Source of the DNA: Antedon bifida
Lineage: Eukaryota; Echinodermata; Crinoidea; Comatulida; Antedonidae
NCBI GenBank assembly: GCA_963402885.1
Contig: OY727099.1
Span: 11,582,001 to 11,646,000, forward strand
Reading direction: 5' to 3'
DNA length: 64,000 bases
Made by a program: the position numbers and the translations under genes. Positions 24,898 to 38,100 of the stretch are shown one piece after another (position 1 is the first letter of the stretch; each line of letters starts with the position of its first letter). The notes beneath the pieces are model-generated. The model searched no databases. It worked only from the letters and a program-made list of their open reading frames with translations, and had not been told where the DNA came from.

Positions 24898-26934
24898 ATG
24901 ACTCAAAAGTCACAGAGCCCTACAAATCCTAATCCGTTTATTTTTCGCCTGAATGATAACGGGTCTGGACCAGAAGTTATACAAAATGTGTTCTTAGAAA
25001 AAGGATGGGAAGAGTTTGACGAAGAAAGACACAGGGACCATGAATGGAATCTATGGTGGAGAACAAGTCGATTCCGTTTGTCCGATTATCACGATATACA
25101 TCCATGGCAACAACTCAACCATTTTCCGCGGACAACAGGAATCACGAAGAAGGATATGCTGGCCCGGAATATGAAGAGAATGAGAGGCGTGTATGGCGCG
25201 TCAATATTTAACTTCACCCCGCTCGCTTTTATTTTACCGAATGATTACACAAAATTTGTAGCAGAGTATTCAAAACTGCTTCAATCAGATAGCAGTAATA
25301 AAGAATTCTGGATTTGTAAGCCTGCAGATTTGTCTCGAGGTCGTGGAATCTTTTTGTTTAAAGATCTTTCAGAATTGGCATACGATTGCTCAGCTGTTGT
25401 TCAGAAATATTTATCGAACCCTCTGCTAATTAGTGGGTACAAATTTGATCTACGTGTTTATGTTGTTGTACTAAGCTTCCATCCTCTTGTTATTTACATC
25501 TACGACGAAGGAATTGTACGGTTTAGCACCGAGAAATTTGATTTATCATCAATCAACAACCAATTTTCACATCTGACAAATACGAGTATTAATAAACTAG
25601 GTCCATCATACACAGCTGATAAAGAACGCATCGGCCCAGGATGCAAATGGAGCTTTGCAACTTTACGAAACTACTTCCATCAGCAAAATATTGAGGGCAG
25701 TGTTCTTTGGAAACGCATTTCGAACATTGTTATATATACCATCCTCGCTCAAACGACAAGTGTGCCAAAAGTTTCAAATTGCTTTGAGTTGTTTGGCTTT
25801 GATATTCTTATTGATAATACTCTGAAACCATGGTTACTTGAAGTCAACTTTAGTCCAGCTCTGGGCTTAGATTGTTCCACAGATCACACAGTTAAAAGTG
25901 CACTGTTAAATGACATCATTGAGATGTTATCATTCACTGATGATCACAGAGAACAAAAAGAAATGTTGAAGTCTAAACCAACTTATGTAGGAGCTGCCAC
26001 TAATCGTAATGTGCGAAGAAGTGAATCACCACAAAAAAGACTTTCTCTTCCCAAGACCATTTCAAAATCAAAATCTAAACTCTCGATATCTAGAAGTAGT
26101 ACAACGTCTCTTCTGAAACCCGTCGGCAAAAGTAAAGAATTTATTGTTGATGAAAATAAAGATGTGAAGGCACCACCTCAACCTTATTCAAATGGTACTA
26201 AACCAAAAACAGTGGCTGTTTTATACAAGAAACAAATTATTCATCCTCGTATAGAACCTACAGTGACATCATCAAGTAAAGTGACCTCAGAGAATCCAAG
26301 TTTAAACTTAACTGATGGTACTTCTCAATTGACAAAAAAATCTGTAACTAGTGATGCAAAAATTGCCAACAGGAAAGCTGGAAATTTGACTGCTGGAAAT
26401 GGAGAAAACGAAAAATTAAATTTAACTTTAAAGTCAACCAGACAAAAGACGAAGTCATTAAGATGTGTAGAGAAAACTCAGACTGGAAGGAATGAAACAC
26501 ATAAAAATGTAACAAGAGTGAATAATTCAAAAAGCACTGGATCATTAGAAACTACATCACGACCTACATCACGAGAAAGTTCTCTCCAGAGTTCACGGAA
26601 ACCAGCATCAATTTTGAACACCAAGAAAGGTCCTCTGGACTTAAAGTTTGACCGAACAAATGGAAGTAAACATATCTTAAAACCTGCCGCAAAGATTGGT
26701 GATTTTAACTTAATATTTCCGTTTAATGAAGCCACAAAGCGTGCAAGCTGGCCGAACCTTGATATTCGGACTGTTATCCGTGAAGCACAAAAACAGCTGC
26801 GGCGTACCATGTGTCGTGGACATATAGTCCGAGGATCTGCCGGTACATTTACAGGATCAAAACCACATGGAGAGCAAATTATTCAACAAATACCTAATTT
26901 AAATATGACAAGAGGTCAAACTGTAAATTCATAA
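24898..26934 (+). CDS. TTLL2: Probable tubulin polyglutamylase TTLL2
   Basis: TTLL enzymes ligate glutamates to tubulin tails on axonemes and other stable microtubules. This is a single 678-codon exon. The N-terminus matches TTLL2 in pattern (VIQNVFLEKGWEEFDEE, then WNLWWRTSRFR and HPWQQLNHFPRTTGITKKD). The ATP-grasp core shows WICKPADLSRGRGIFLF (about 138-154), YKFDLRVYVVV (181-191), HLTNTSINK (225-233) and ELFGFDILIDNTLKPWLLEV (297-316, metal and ATP ligands, with N318). After a 250-residue Ser/Lys-rich tail, a short block GDFNLIFPFNEATKRAS (about 601-617) recurs, as I remember it from mammalian TTLL2 C-termini. Human TTLL2 is about 592 residues and also has its coding region in one exon. 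An AATAAA lies at about 27008. Confidence 0.93.
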   Translation: MTQKSQSPTNPNPFIFRLNDNGSGPEVIQNVFLEKGWEEFDEERHRDHEWNLWWRTSRFRLSDYHDIHPWQQLNHFPRTTGITKKDMLARNMKRMRGVYGASIFNFTPLAFILPNDYTKFVAEYSKLLQSDSSNKEFWICKPADLSRGRGIFLFKDLSELAYDCSAVVQKYLSNPLLISGYKFDLRVYVVVLSFHPLVIYIYDEGIVRFSTEKFDLSSINNQFSHLTNTSINKLGPSYTADKERIGPGCKWSFATLRNYFHQQNIEGSVLWKRISNIVIYTILAQTTSVPKVSNCFELFGFDILIDNTLKPWLLEVNFSPALGLDCSTDHTVKSALLNDIIEMLSFTDDHREQKEMLKSKPTYVGAATNRNVRRSESPQKRLSLPKTISKSKSKLSISRSSTTSLLKPVGKSKEFIVDENKDVKAPPQPYSNGTKPKTVAVLYKKQIIHPRIEPTVTSSSKVTSENPSLNLTDGTSQLTKKSVTSDAKIANRKAGNLTAGNGENEKLNLTLKSTRQKTKSLRCVEKTQTGRNETHKNVTRVNNSKSTGSLETTSRPTSRESSLQSSRKPASILNTKKGPLDLKFDRTNGSKHILKPAAKIGDFNLIFPFNEATKRASWPNLDIRTVIREAQKQLRRTMCRGHIVRGSAGTFTGSKPHGEQIIQQIPNLNMTRGQTVNS

Positions 26935-29110
26935 TTAAGTCTAATATTTTAATAGATGACTTTTAAAAAAGTGAAAAAATATATTTTATTTATGAAAATG
27001 TAACTGAAATAAAGGTTGAAATAAAATATTTTCAATTTGCTTAATTCAAAAAGGCGAAAATTGTAGTTTTTTTTTATTGGAATTAAACTTGATTTGAAAT
27101 AATATAGTATAAAATGTATCACTGAAAATGCCAAAGTAGAAGTTAGTAGTAGTAGGCCTACTCTGATAGCCCTATTTATGCTATAACAGGCACAATTGGT
27201 AGCTACTTATAAATTGAAATATGTCTTCCCTAGTAATATGTATGCCTAATTATTATTACTTTTGATCATATGTATAAAACTAAAATGTACAGTAAACACA
27301 TAATGTGTCTCATCAAATTATACAGATCTATTTTATTTATTTTTAGTGTAATTATGTTGTGTATAACAAATAAAGTAATATTTTGAGATTTTTTAAATTG
27401 GAGAATTATTATATCAGACTAACTGAGATCCAGTTTTGGGTGGTCAGAAAGATATGTTTTCAAACTCAACATTTGTAACAATGTAAATTTAATTTAGCTT
27501 CAGTTTCAGTCACTTTCAGTAATAATGGAGAGAATATAAAAGCCCTACCGCATGCCTAGTACCAGTAGTACTATTCTTGTCTTCTAGTACTACTAGTGAC
27601 CTGCTACTCTACTACTACTAGGCGGGACCGAGACTAGGGTCTAAGCCTAGTCTGGCTTCAACTCTAGGCCTACCTATCTAAGCCTAGGCTAGTAGTAGGC
27701 ATATAGCAGCCTATAGGGCCTAGGCTAGGCATTTGCTTGCTTATTAATAATAAAATATTTATATACAACACAAAACATATAAACACAACAACTTCAGTGC
27801 TGACTTACTTTAAACTTACTAGCATGGTTTATTGATTCATCAATTAATTATCCTATATTTTGTCGTATCTAGCTAGGGCCTAGGCTTGGGTCAGTTTTTC
27901 TGTTTTAACAAAACAACGTGCGTACCACCAACATACGCACATGCGGCGATAAATCAAAACTATAAAAAAAAAGTTATATGCATAATATTACGCATGCGCA
28001 CTTCAAAGTAGGCGGCAAATTACGTCGTTCCGAAAATGTACTCTAAGCCCTATATAATATTACTGTATGTATTTATTTAATCCGATTTGTTTCTTGTTTG
28101 ACAAGCTAAAACAGTTGGGATAACCACTAAAATAGAATGATGTAAACTATCTGTCTATTAGTACAGTAATATTAATAATAGTATGTACATTTTCGAACAG
28201 AGGGTGTAAAAACAATAAATGGAACAGCCAGGTTGTCCCAAGTATATTTTAATATTCAAAGCGTAAAATTTGAATAACTGATATCATTTTTAGAACAGAT
28301 TTTTAAAGCAATACAGTAGCAATTTTAGTTTAGTTTAGCCTAAATCAATGAGCAAGGAAAATAATGGGTTGACTTGCTTACTTTTGCGAGATGCCTCTCA
28401 TCACAAAACAAAGTTACAATGACTAAGAACAACAAAATACAAGTGAACATTTCCAAATATTGTTTTAACTGTATAATTTATTATAACATTATTAATACTG
28501 TACACGTTATCAGGAAAGCTCCAAACACAAAGAGTATAGGTATGTCAAAAATAAGCCCACTGTGCACCAAGTGTTTGGAAATACAACATTTGAACTAATG
28601 TACTTTTAGGAACAACAATGAAACAAAAATAAGTAATAAATGCATAGAGTATTTTACATGGTATTGTTTACATATAAACATAAACTAAATCTGGTTGATG
28701 CAAGAAGAATTGTGAACAGAAGTTTGATTTTTCATTTAAAACTCGTTGTTTTGAAACATACTAAAAAATAACATAGTAATGTGATAATATAACATTTACA
28801 TCACTGGACGCAGACGATAATTTAGCTTCAAATAAAAATAGCACATAATAATGCCCAAACAGCATTTTATAGCAGTAGTAAACTTAATGCGACATAGATA
28901 TCTGACTTGCTATACATAGAAGCTATATACCACTATAAAACACTGAACAATACCCTAAGTCGTGGTAAAGGAAAATACAAAATAACATAATTTAAGTAAA
29001 CATAATATAAAAATATCATTGAAACATCAACAAGTGTTCAATATAATACTGCATCCTGTGTATCCTATTCATATTTAATTCTGCCACCACTTCTGCCACC
29101 GTCTTCGTGG
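26935..29110. other. Convergent intergenic region, TTLL2 and SENP 3' ends
   Basis: It holds the probable 3' UTR and poly(A) signal of TTLL2 (AATAAA about 27008) and, from about 28.9 kb upward, the likely SENP 3' UTR. TAGGCCTA-type palindromes cluster at 27630-27730. No other gene is supported. Confidence 0.5.
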
Positions 29111-32100
29111 TCACCTCTTGTTTTGTTCGCTTAGTTGCGTTATAAGCTTCTTTATTTCATCTCTCTTGCAACTGACTTTGTCTTCTGCGAACCATTCAGA
29201 CAAACCTCGTAAAGGACTGCTGTAGTTATTAATAGGCAGCTAGAACAAACAAGACACATCATTACATATCACAATTACACGTATTTATGGATAATTTTTA
29301 TATGGTAAAGTTTGGTTCATTATTAATAATATATTGAGATTTAAATATTTTTCTAAATGGACGATTTGACAATAAACTAGACATTTAATAACAGATAATG
29401 ATTTTGATTTTTAAAAAAAAAGAAGTATAACAACGAATTTTATTGAGATTTAAATATTTTTCTAAATGAACAACTTGACACTAAACTAGACATTTAATAA
29501 CAGAATTATTTTGATTTAAAAAAAAAGAAGTAAAACAACAGATTTTAAGCCATATTGTATTCATTGGTAGCTGTTGTATTTCTATTTTGAATTTTACCGA
29601 TTTGTAAAGCATACTTTTTAGCTTATAAATGTATCTAATAATATTATCAACTTTATTTTAAAAATGGATGCAACACCAGATTGGTGTTTTTTATGTCATA
29701 TAAATCAACAGAAACAGAATAAATTCTAAACAGCCCGGTGATGTACTGAAAATTTGTTAGTAATTAATTTGAAATGATAAAGATTTTTTTATTTTGTTTC
29801 ATATTCGTATTTAATGTTATATCATGGGGTGGGTCAAACTTAATGTCTTTCTGACTTATATGACCCTCCTCCCACATGATTACTTCATTGTATTTATTAT
29901 CCTGTATGTTATTGTGTATTGTGGAAATAAATCGAATTGAAAAAAGATGAGAAAATCTGTGAGAATGAGTAAAAGCCACCCCAACCGAGATTCGAACCTA
30001 GAACCTTCTGTAATATAATATACTTACTGTAAAAAATGACTCGACATACTGCAGAAGATAAACGCCACAGTCATGATAGTTGCTCTGTTGTGGGACGTCA
30101 GGCTGCATTCCTTTGAAGTCAAAGTCACGCTTTTTACCCTTTCTGATTTTCCATTCAACTGTTAGATACCTACCAAAAGAAAGGCAATATAAAATGAAAC
30201 TTATGGGGTTCTAAAGCTCTGTGATGTGTCCAAATATGGTAGTGATAGGACATCATCATGTCCATATATGGGCACATCACATTTTGTTGTCATACAATAG
30301 TGTAGACAGAGCCTAACTTTTATTTTTGACTTTAGGAACTTTGTTATTACACCAGATATTTTGGCAGAGTTTACCTCAAAACTAGTCAACATTCTTGTTG
30401 GTACGGTAAACAGATTTAAATTCTGTAGGAATTGATTTACTTACTCTTTCAATTTGTTTATACAAGTGTTTCTCTTCGATGTTCCCTTAAGTGAATCAAA
30501 GATTAAAATACATGGTCTGAAAGAAATACAGCAACAATAAATTATGGCATTTGTAAAAATGATGTCGATCAGAAATACTTTATTAGCATTTAAATTATAT
30601 TCTTCCAAATCAAATTGTTAGACATTGAACTTGTTGTCCCAGACACGTCCCTCACTTTATAATATTGTCAAATCTCACATAACATGGTTTTTTTTATAGA
30701 AAGCCTTTTTTACTCCCTGTTTGTATGCAAAATTTTTTCGCATTATAACATGGTTTTTGGTAAGGCTTTTTACTCACTGTTTGAATTCAACATTTTGTAG
30801 CATTATAACATGATTTCTGGTAAGGCTTTTATACTCACTGTTTGAATTCATAGGACTGATGAGTATGGAATACATTGTTAGCAGTGTCTAGTTTCTTGTT
30901 AGTTTTGATTGGTTCTTGAATATTAGCAGGACTCGTAACTCGATCCTGTTCTGCAGTTTCAGTTGAATTCCTGTTGCTTTCACTCCCTCTGTTCTTACAA
31001 TCTTTTATTAAAAAATCACATACTTGTCATATTAGGTGTATACAGTTTGAAATAACATTTAAAATAGAACATTAGTTATTTAGTTAATAATGTCATGCAG
31101 TTTATGGCTTTTATGTTGTAAAGGTGATTTACATTTATGTGAAGTATTAAACATTAAATACTTTGACAAAATTAAACTAGTTTGACAAAAAAATGTGAGG
31201 TGTTCAAATATGATAGTGGTATGCCAAAATACGGTAGTGATATGACGTCATCGTGTCCATATATGGGCACATCACATTTTTTGTCACATAAAGTTTGATA
31301 GTGTAGACAGAGCTAAGGTCTGCTTGAAAAATGTAGTGTACATTAGATAAACTACCTTCTTCTTTACTGTTGTTTTGTTTGCCATCCTCTTCCACCGATT
31401 CAGCATTTTCTTCCATTTTCTCTTCTTCATTGTTTGATTCCTCGGTTTCCTCCTCGGTTGAGAGACTCGAACTGATCACTTCAGGATTATCAGATTCACT
31501 TGTGTCAGTAATACTGATAGTAGTTAAAGACGCTATGGAGAAAGAAAAGCAAAATCTTTAATCACACTATTCTACCTACTGATCGGTATCTGTATATATG
31601 TATAAATAAAAACAATCTTTATTGTCAGTTGTTTACGCATATTTCGTCTAATTTACTGTACTGTATCACAAAATTATATAATATTTATATAAAGCAATAA
31701 TAGTTTCAAATTGGAGGTTCCTCCATGTTAAAACATATTACTAGTGGTGATGCAGTATATACAATTTTTTTTGTACCTGATTGTTGGATATTGCTGTGTA
31801 CATCAATCATGGCAGGCTTAACTAGACCAGGGAAACAAACAACAGCAACATACCAATGAGCACTGTAAAAAAATGTTTCAATAAATAAACTTTTAATCTA
31901 AAACTTCTACTTTAGATTTAAGAGTGAGTAAACAACTTTTGTATATGCAAAAAACCACAACCATGACTAAATCTGGGACTTGGTAGTTAAATAAAGTTAA
32001 ACTACTTTAAAAAAAATCAAATTCAGGACCGACAATCGGTAGGTTGTAGCCGGGAACATGTGTTGAGGTAAGAGGCGAGGGCAAACATCCCTGCATGCGC

Positions 32101-35100
32101 ACAGTGAAGGTTGGTTCCCACTAGAACGCAATGATGTATCGACGCAAAGTGTTGCATTGCGTAATCACAAGTGGAAACCGACGACGCAATAGTGCTGCAA
32201 ACATCACAGATTTGATTTCACCCAGGCGGGGGCAAACACAATTATTGGAAGGGCATTTTCTTACGTTGCGTAGGTTGCGTTACGTATCTAGGGGGAACCA
32301 AGCTTGAATAAACATGATAATTTGTTCGTCGCAAATTGAAAACTCCCTCTCATTACCTTTCATTAACTGGAATAACAATGAAGTCTTTCTGGAAGAGGTC
32401 GATGTTTCTCGTCCATGACTTCACATGACTGTGTCTTCTTTCTGGTACTGACTTATGTGGTCCTAATTCAAATTTAGACAATGTATTTACACGCTTTGAC
32501 AGACGTTTATAAAAGAACGAACTGAAAATGTGAGTTCGCTCTCTGACTTCCTCACTGAGAACCTCGTGCAAGAGATACCTGAATGTAAATAATAAAACAA
32601 ATATCAAATAAACTTTGAAACAATTTACTTTTAACTTTTGTTGTACCATACATATCATTAACAAATATATTAAAAAAATACAAAGGCAAATTACTGAAAA
32701 AATGACAATGCTGTGGGTATCAGTGGCTGGATATCAATGGAGATACAAATAAAATAAGCACTGAAAAAATGACAATGCTGTGAGTATCAGTGGCTGGATA
32801 TCAATGGAGATACAAATAAAATAAGCACTGAAAAAATGACAATGCTGTGACTATCAGTGTCTGGATCTCAATGGAGATACAAAATAAAATAAGCACTGAA
32901 AAAATGACAATGCTATGGGTATCAGTGGCTGGATATCAATGGAGAAAAAAAAGCGAAAAGGTAAATCAAAACGATAAAGTAAAACAGCCAACTAATATAT
33001 TGTATATATATATTATGTTAAACTCATTTTTTTCAAAAATGGACACAAGCCCTTTTGCATATCAGCTCTTCATATATTAATAAAGTACTGTTTCAAACAT
33101 CCCTTCACAAGTTTTTGATTTCTGGAATTTCCTCCTCTTAATCTCCTCTATTTATACTGATCATAGTCAATAGAAAGTAAATTGACTATGTACTGATTAA
33201 TGTATTGAGATCCACTGTATGTATATATGACATGAGAGATTTGATTCGATTGCCAAATACAACTAAATTATTAATAATCTATTATTCATACTTCAAGTAA
33301 AAGTCGATAATGACATCGTTGATAAATTCCCCATCCTCTAAGCAACTCAAATCTTCACTTGTGACAGAGATTCTTCCCTTGGACTCATTCGGTGGGTAGA
33401 TCAATTGCCTGCAAAAACAAAATGAAAATCTTTCATCAAAGAAATGAAAATAAGTTGTAGCTTAGCGAATGCTCGCCTACAAATCCTGAGGTTCTGGCAA
33501 ACGATTATGAGCTGTAAACATTTAAGATATATTGTCCCCCTGAAAAAAATGATTATAAAGTTAATCACTTTGACCAAACATTAGATGTAAAAAAAAATGT
33601 AATTTAAAGCAAAAAATAGTCAAATTGTGTATCAGAGAATTGTTTTTGGTTAAATTTAATTGTTTATTTTATCTTTGTATATTGTGAAATTATTATTTTT
33701 GGTTTTTTTTTTAAGAAGAAATTTCTAATAATGTTATTATTAAAATAAGTAATAAACAAATGAATGTTAAATTAATCACTTACAAAGGTTGTTGTATTGG
33801 TGATGACCTGTTGACTATTGGTGATGACCTGTTGACTCTTGGTGATGACCTGTTGACTATTGGTGATGACCTGTTGACTATTGGTGATGACCTGTTGACT
33901 ATTGGTGATGACCTGTTGACTCTTAGTGATGACCTGTTGACTATTTGTTGGTCAGATAAACTAGAAGTGGACGTGGACGTAGGCTTATCAGGTTCAAATG
34001 TTGATTTTTCTTTCTGAACTTTGACCTCTGTTGTTGGTTTGTATTTTTCTAAAATGTTGTCTATATTGTTTGGTGCTACTTCCAAACATTGCAGATCTTG
34101 AAAAGACAAAATAAATCTTTATTTCCCAAATTGTTTGTGGCCTTCAGTTATACTAATGTACTTATGTAAACTTAATGTTCTAATAAAGCAACTAGTACAT
34201 AATGATTCTTACCCTTATTTGTGACTTGATAAGATTCGATAAGTTTTCTTATTTGTGCAATTTCATTCTCTGTTAATTTGTTGGCATGTATATTGATTGT
34301 CTTTTTTGATTGATCTGCAATAAAGTATTTTAATCTTGTATTAACATCTTACATAATATATATTTTAAAATAATGATAAAGAAAAGAAAATTACTATGAT
34401 CAAGGAAAGGAGGAGTGTGAACACAGACTAATCTTTCATTGTTGTTGTTGTTCACTTTTATATATCTGGCTCTAGGTGACCCAGCACAACTGTATTCTTA
34501 CCTGAGCTTCCTGGATCGTACCAGCTAGTTTTATTCATCTTTAACCTACTTCTAATATTAAGACCTACAGCTGGAACTGTTTGAAAAAATATAGAGAACT
34601 TTGAAGCACATGTGTAATATACGCACGACACCAAATCAACTGTCTTCAGCTCTAGTTGCATAAGTGACAAGGTATCTGTAAGAATTAAAGATTCAAGAAA
34701 TGTTATTGGTCCATTTAAAATGGAAATTCACTTTGCTAGGCATAGTTAAAACAATATTGAAAAGATCATAGCACGTCAACTGTGTGTAGAAAAAATCTTC
34801 TTTGCTATAATTTTTAAACCTTTAGGTATAAAGCTCTGTCTACACTATCAAACTAGTTTGACAAAAAAAGTGTGATGTGCCCAAATGTGGTAGTGATATG
34901 ACATCATCATGTCCATATATCGGCACATCACATTTGTTTGTCACATAAAGTTTGATAGTGTAGACAGAGCTTTAGACAGAACATCAAAATAGAGGCAACT
35001 CAGAATTAATCATGAAAAAAAGGGCTAAAGTTTGTTGCTTAGAAGGCATTTTTACAATGGCAATGTCAAACTTTTAGGTAAAAGACAGAACATAAAAACA

Positions 35101-38100
35101 CATACTCCAAAAATCCATACAGAATTAATCATGAAAAAAGGGCTAAAGTTTGTTGCTTAGTAGGCATTTTTAAAATGGCGATGTCAAGGCAATCTGACAG
35201 ACTTGCCTCACCCACCGGTAAATAGTAAATAATATAGAGGCACTCCTGTTCCTGCTCCTCTTCCTGTTTTATGTGTTTGACGAATCAAATTTTCTTTTTA
35301 ACTTACCGTTCAAATTCAAAACTATTTTATTCCATTGAAAGTCAACACTTGTACAAGATGTATATTCTTTGCTTCCAATTCTAACAAGAGTGGCATCGAA
35401 GGATACGAATCGTAGACCATTTTGTGCGGTTATATCTGACTTTTCTAGGTTACAATCTGGTAGATCGTCTTTTAGTTTATCCTTTACTTTTTCACTACTT
35501 TTACAAGGTAATTCCCCATTCTAAAAACAAAAAAAATGAAGATAATAGAATTCAATACAAATAATAAATGCCATACTCATCCAACAGCAAGTGCAATAGA
35601 TTGCCAACAAACTATTTTATGTAAGTCTCATTTGAGGCTTAGGAAGTGGAGTTGAAATTAAATGCAAAACAAAAATGTTTTAAAAAAGGTAAATATGCAC
35701 TAGAAATATTATAGGCAAATTGTGAGCGAGTGTAAATGTGTTAAAAATACAGAATTTGGTTTTAAAGTGCATGATAATGTCATGTTATTAAAAACAAACG
35801 CTCATATTGTAACTTGTTTAAAAGCAGCATGTCTGGGCTGACCTAGATAGCTTGTTTACCTGCATACTTCTTTCTAAAAGGAGACAGCCAGACAGTGGCA
35901 AGTACTGTACTAATATTGACACAAGAATCATAGACAAATGGAACGCACTAGAGGGGGCAGTCAATACGAGTACTAACTCACTTGCCTCCTGATTCACTTA
36001 AAGGTAAGAACACTTAGAGGTAAGAGTTGTTGATTTGCTCTTGGAGAGAGAGGACCTGTTTTGAACTTGAATAAAACACTTAGATCACTGTGTATCTATT
36101 TATTACAAGTCATAAGGATAACAATAACCTGGTTTCTCATTTTGTTTTTAACCTTCTTCTTGACAGGTGTATTATAGCCACTTCCACTGTCTGAATCATC
36201 CAATCTGTGGTGACTGGTGGGCTTGAGTTCAGAGTAATCTGAAAACACTAAATATGTAAAACAATTCAAATCAATTTATTCTGGATTTTACAATACAGAC
36301 AATAACACGTACATCACACATGCTAGACCCAGGGACTCCTACAGCGAACTCAATTGATTTTGATGGGACGTCCCAGCCAACAATAGTTGGCGTTAATTCT
36401 GTGTTTTAACCTTAATCTTACATTGCAAAAATAGCAAAATTATTGAATTATTAAACTTAATTTAAAATATAGTTGATGCTGATATGAAGTTTGCAGTACA
36501 CTACATATGTAATTCTAAAAAGAACTGTTGAGTTTCTTAATGTTTTGATCAATATGCTTTAATCGCACTCAGGTGAAGACATCAAAGGATAGTTTAAGAC
36601 AGCACTCACTCCAAAAAACTATTGTGAGTAATGTTTTACATTACACACACTCTACACTTCTCTAGCTACATTTTTGCAACATGTACATCACTGTATACTT
36701 TTGCAATGTGTACATAACTGTAGACTTCCAAAAATAACGTATAAAGAGTACAAACCTGAATCAGATTCCACACTACCATTGCTCTTCTTTTTATGAGAGC
36801 CAAATAACGCCGGTGAGTTACCATCGTCAGAATTGACACCATTAATTAACGCCGGTGAACTACAGTCGTCAGAATTGACACCATTAAATACCGCCGATGA
36901 CCTACAGTCATCAGAATTGACACCATTACTTGTCTCCTCATCTTGACTCATTGGTTCCTCCTCATCACTAGATATTGATATACATACTAGATGGATGCAA
37001 TATTAAATGTTTACTTGTATGAATAGAAAGATGAAGATGCTTTTCATGAATTCTTTACCTTTTTTGATCAATTTTTAACTAAAATGTATAATATGGCCAC
37101 ATCATTAGACTACTAATTACACTACTAATTACACTACCAATTAAACAAACCATGAAGGAAACATAAAGGAAAGTAAAAAAACACAAGGAAGAACGAAATA
37201 TTTAAAGGAAAAAACATTGACACAATAACAAACCCTCTAGCCCTAAACAGAAAATAATTGAATGATAGAAAATGTTTGAGAGAGGGAGAGTTTTTTTTTA
37301 GTATTTTGACCATACTCTACATTCTCCTTAATTTAATCATTCTTCTTCTGAACCAAATTGGAAATCATTCTGGTTATAACCAGCCTTAAACGTGTACTTT
37401 ATTTTTAATGAAATCAACTCAAATTAAAACGAAGAAAAGTTGATAAGTGAAACTAAGTAACATATTACCAGGTTGAACAGCTTGTTTTCTAGGCCTCCTT
37501 GCTGGGTAGCTCTTTGCTGGTGCCTTTAACCGATACGATTCTTTCCAATTACTAGATGATACTGTAGACGGAGGTGACTGCCGTTTCACCGGCAAATAAA
37601 CTGTTTTTTTCTTGTTAACAAAAGATTCATTGTTCAAAGTTTTCATTTCTTCTTTTGGCACAGGGATAAGTTTCTGATATTTCTTAACAGAGAAATCACA
37701 TTTACAGGAATCACATTTTACAAGGCTTCTTGATTTGATTCCACAATGCGCACACAGGGCAAGATTAACGGTATCTGTATCGTCATCATCTTCATTATCA
37801 TCATCCTGAAATAATAAATAATAATACTAACTTCCATAGAAAAAAAACGACAAAAAAAATGTTTTCACTTATAAAATAACACAATAAATGGTTAAATTCA
37901 ACCAAAAATCCATTGGCTGGCAGGCAATTTGACGATTTTTTGCTTTAAATTTCATTTTTTTCAGGTAACTAAATTTTGTTTAGATCCAATTTTTGGTAAA
38001 ATAACTATTATGAAACATTGAAATGGCATATTCCAAAAAAAAAAATTAAAACAATTATTTTTTAGGGGAAAATACATCTTTAACCATAGTGTTACTACAA

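Noticed and set aside
33760-34017. Plus-strand DDLLTIG repeat protein
   Set aside because: Antisense shadow of the VNRSSPI repeat in the SENP coding exon, which has full splice and phase support.
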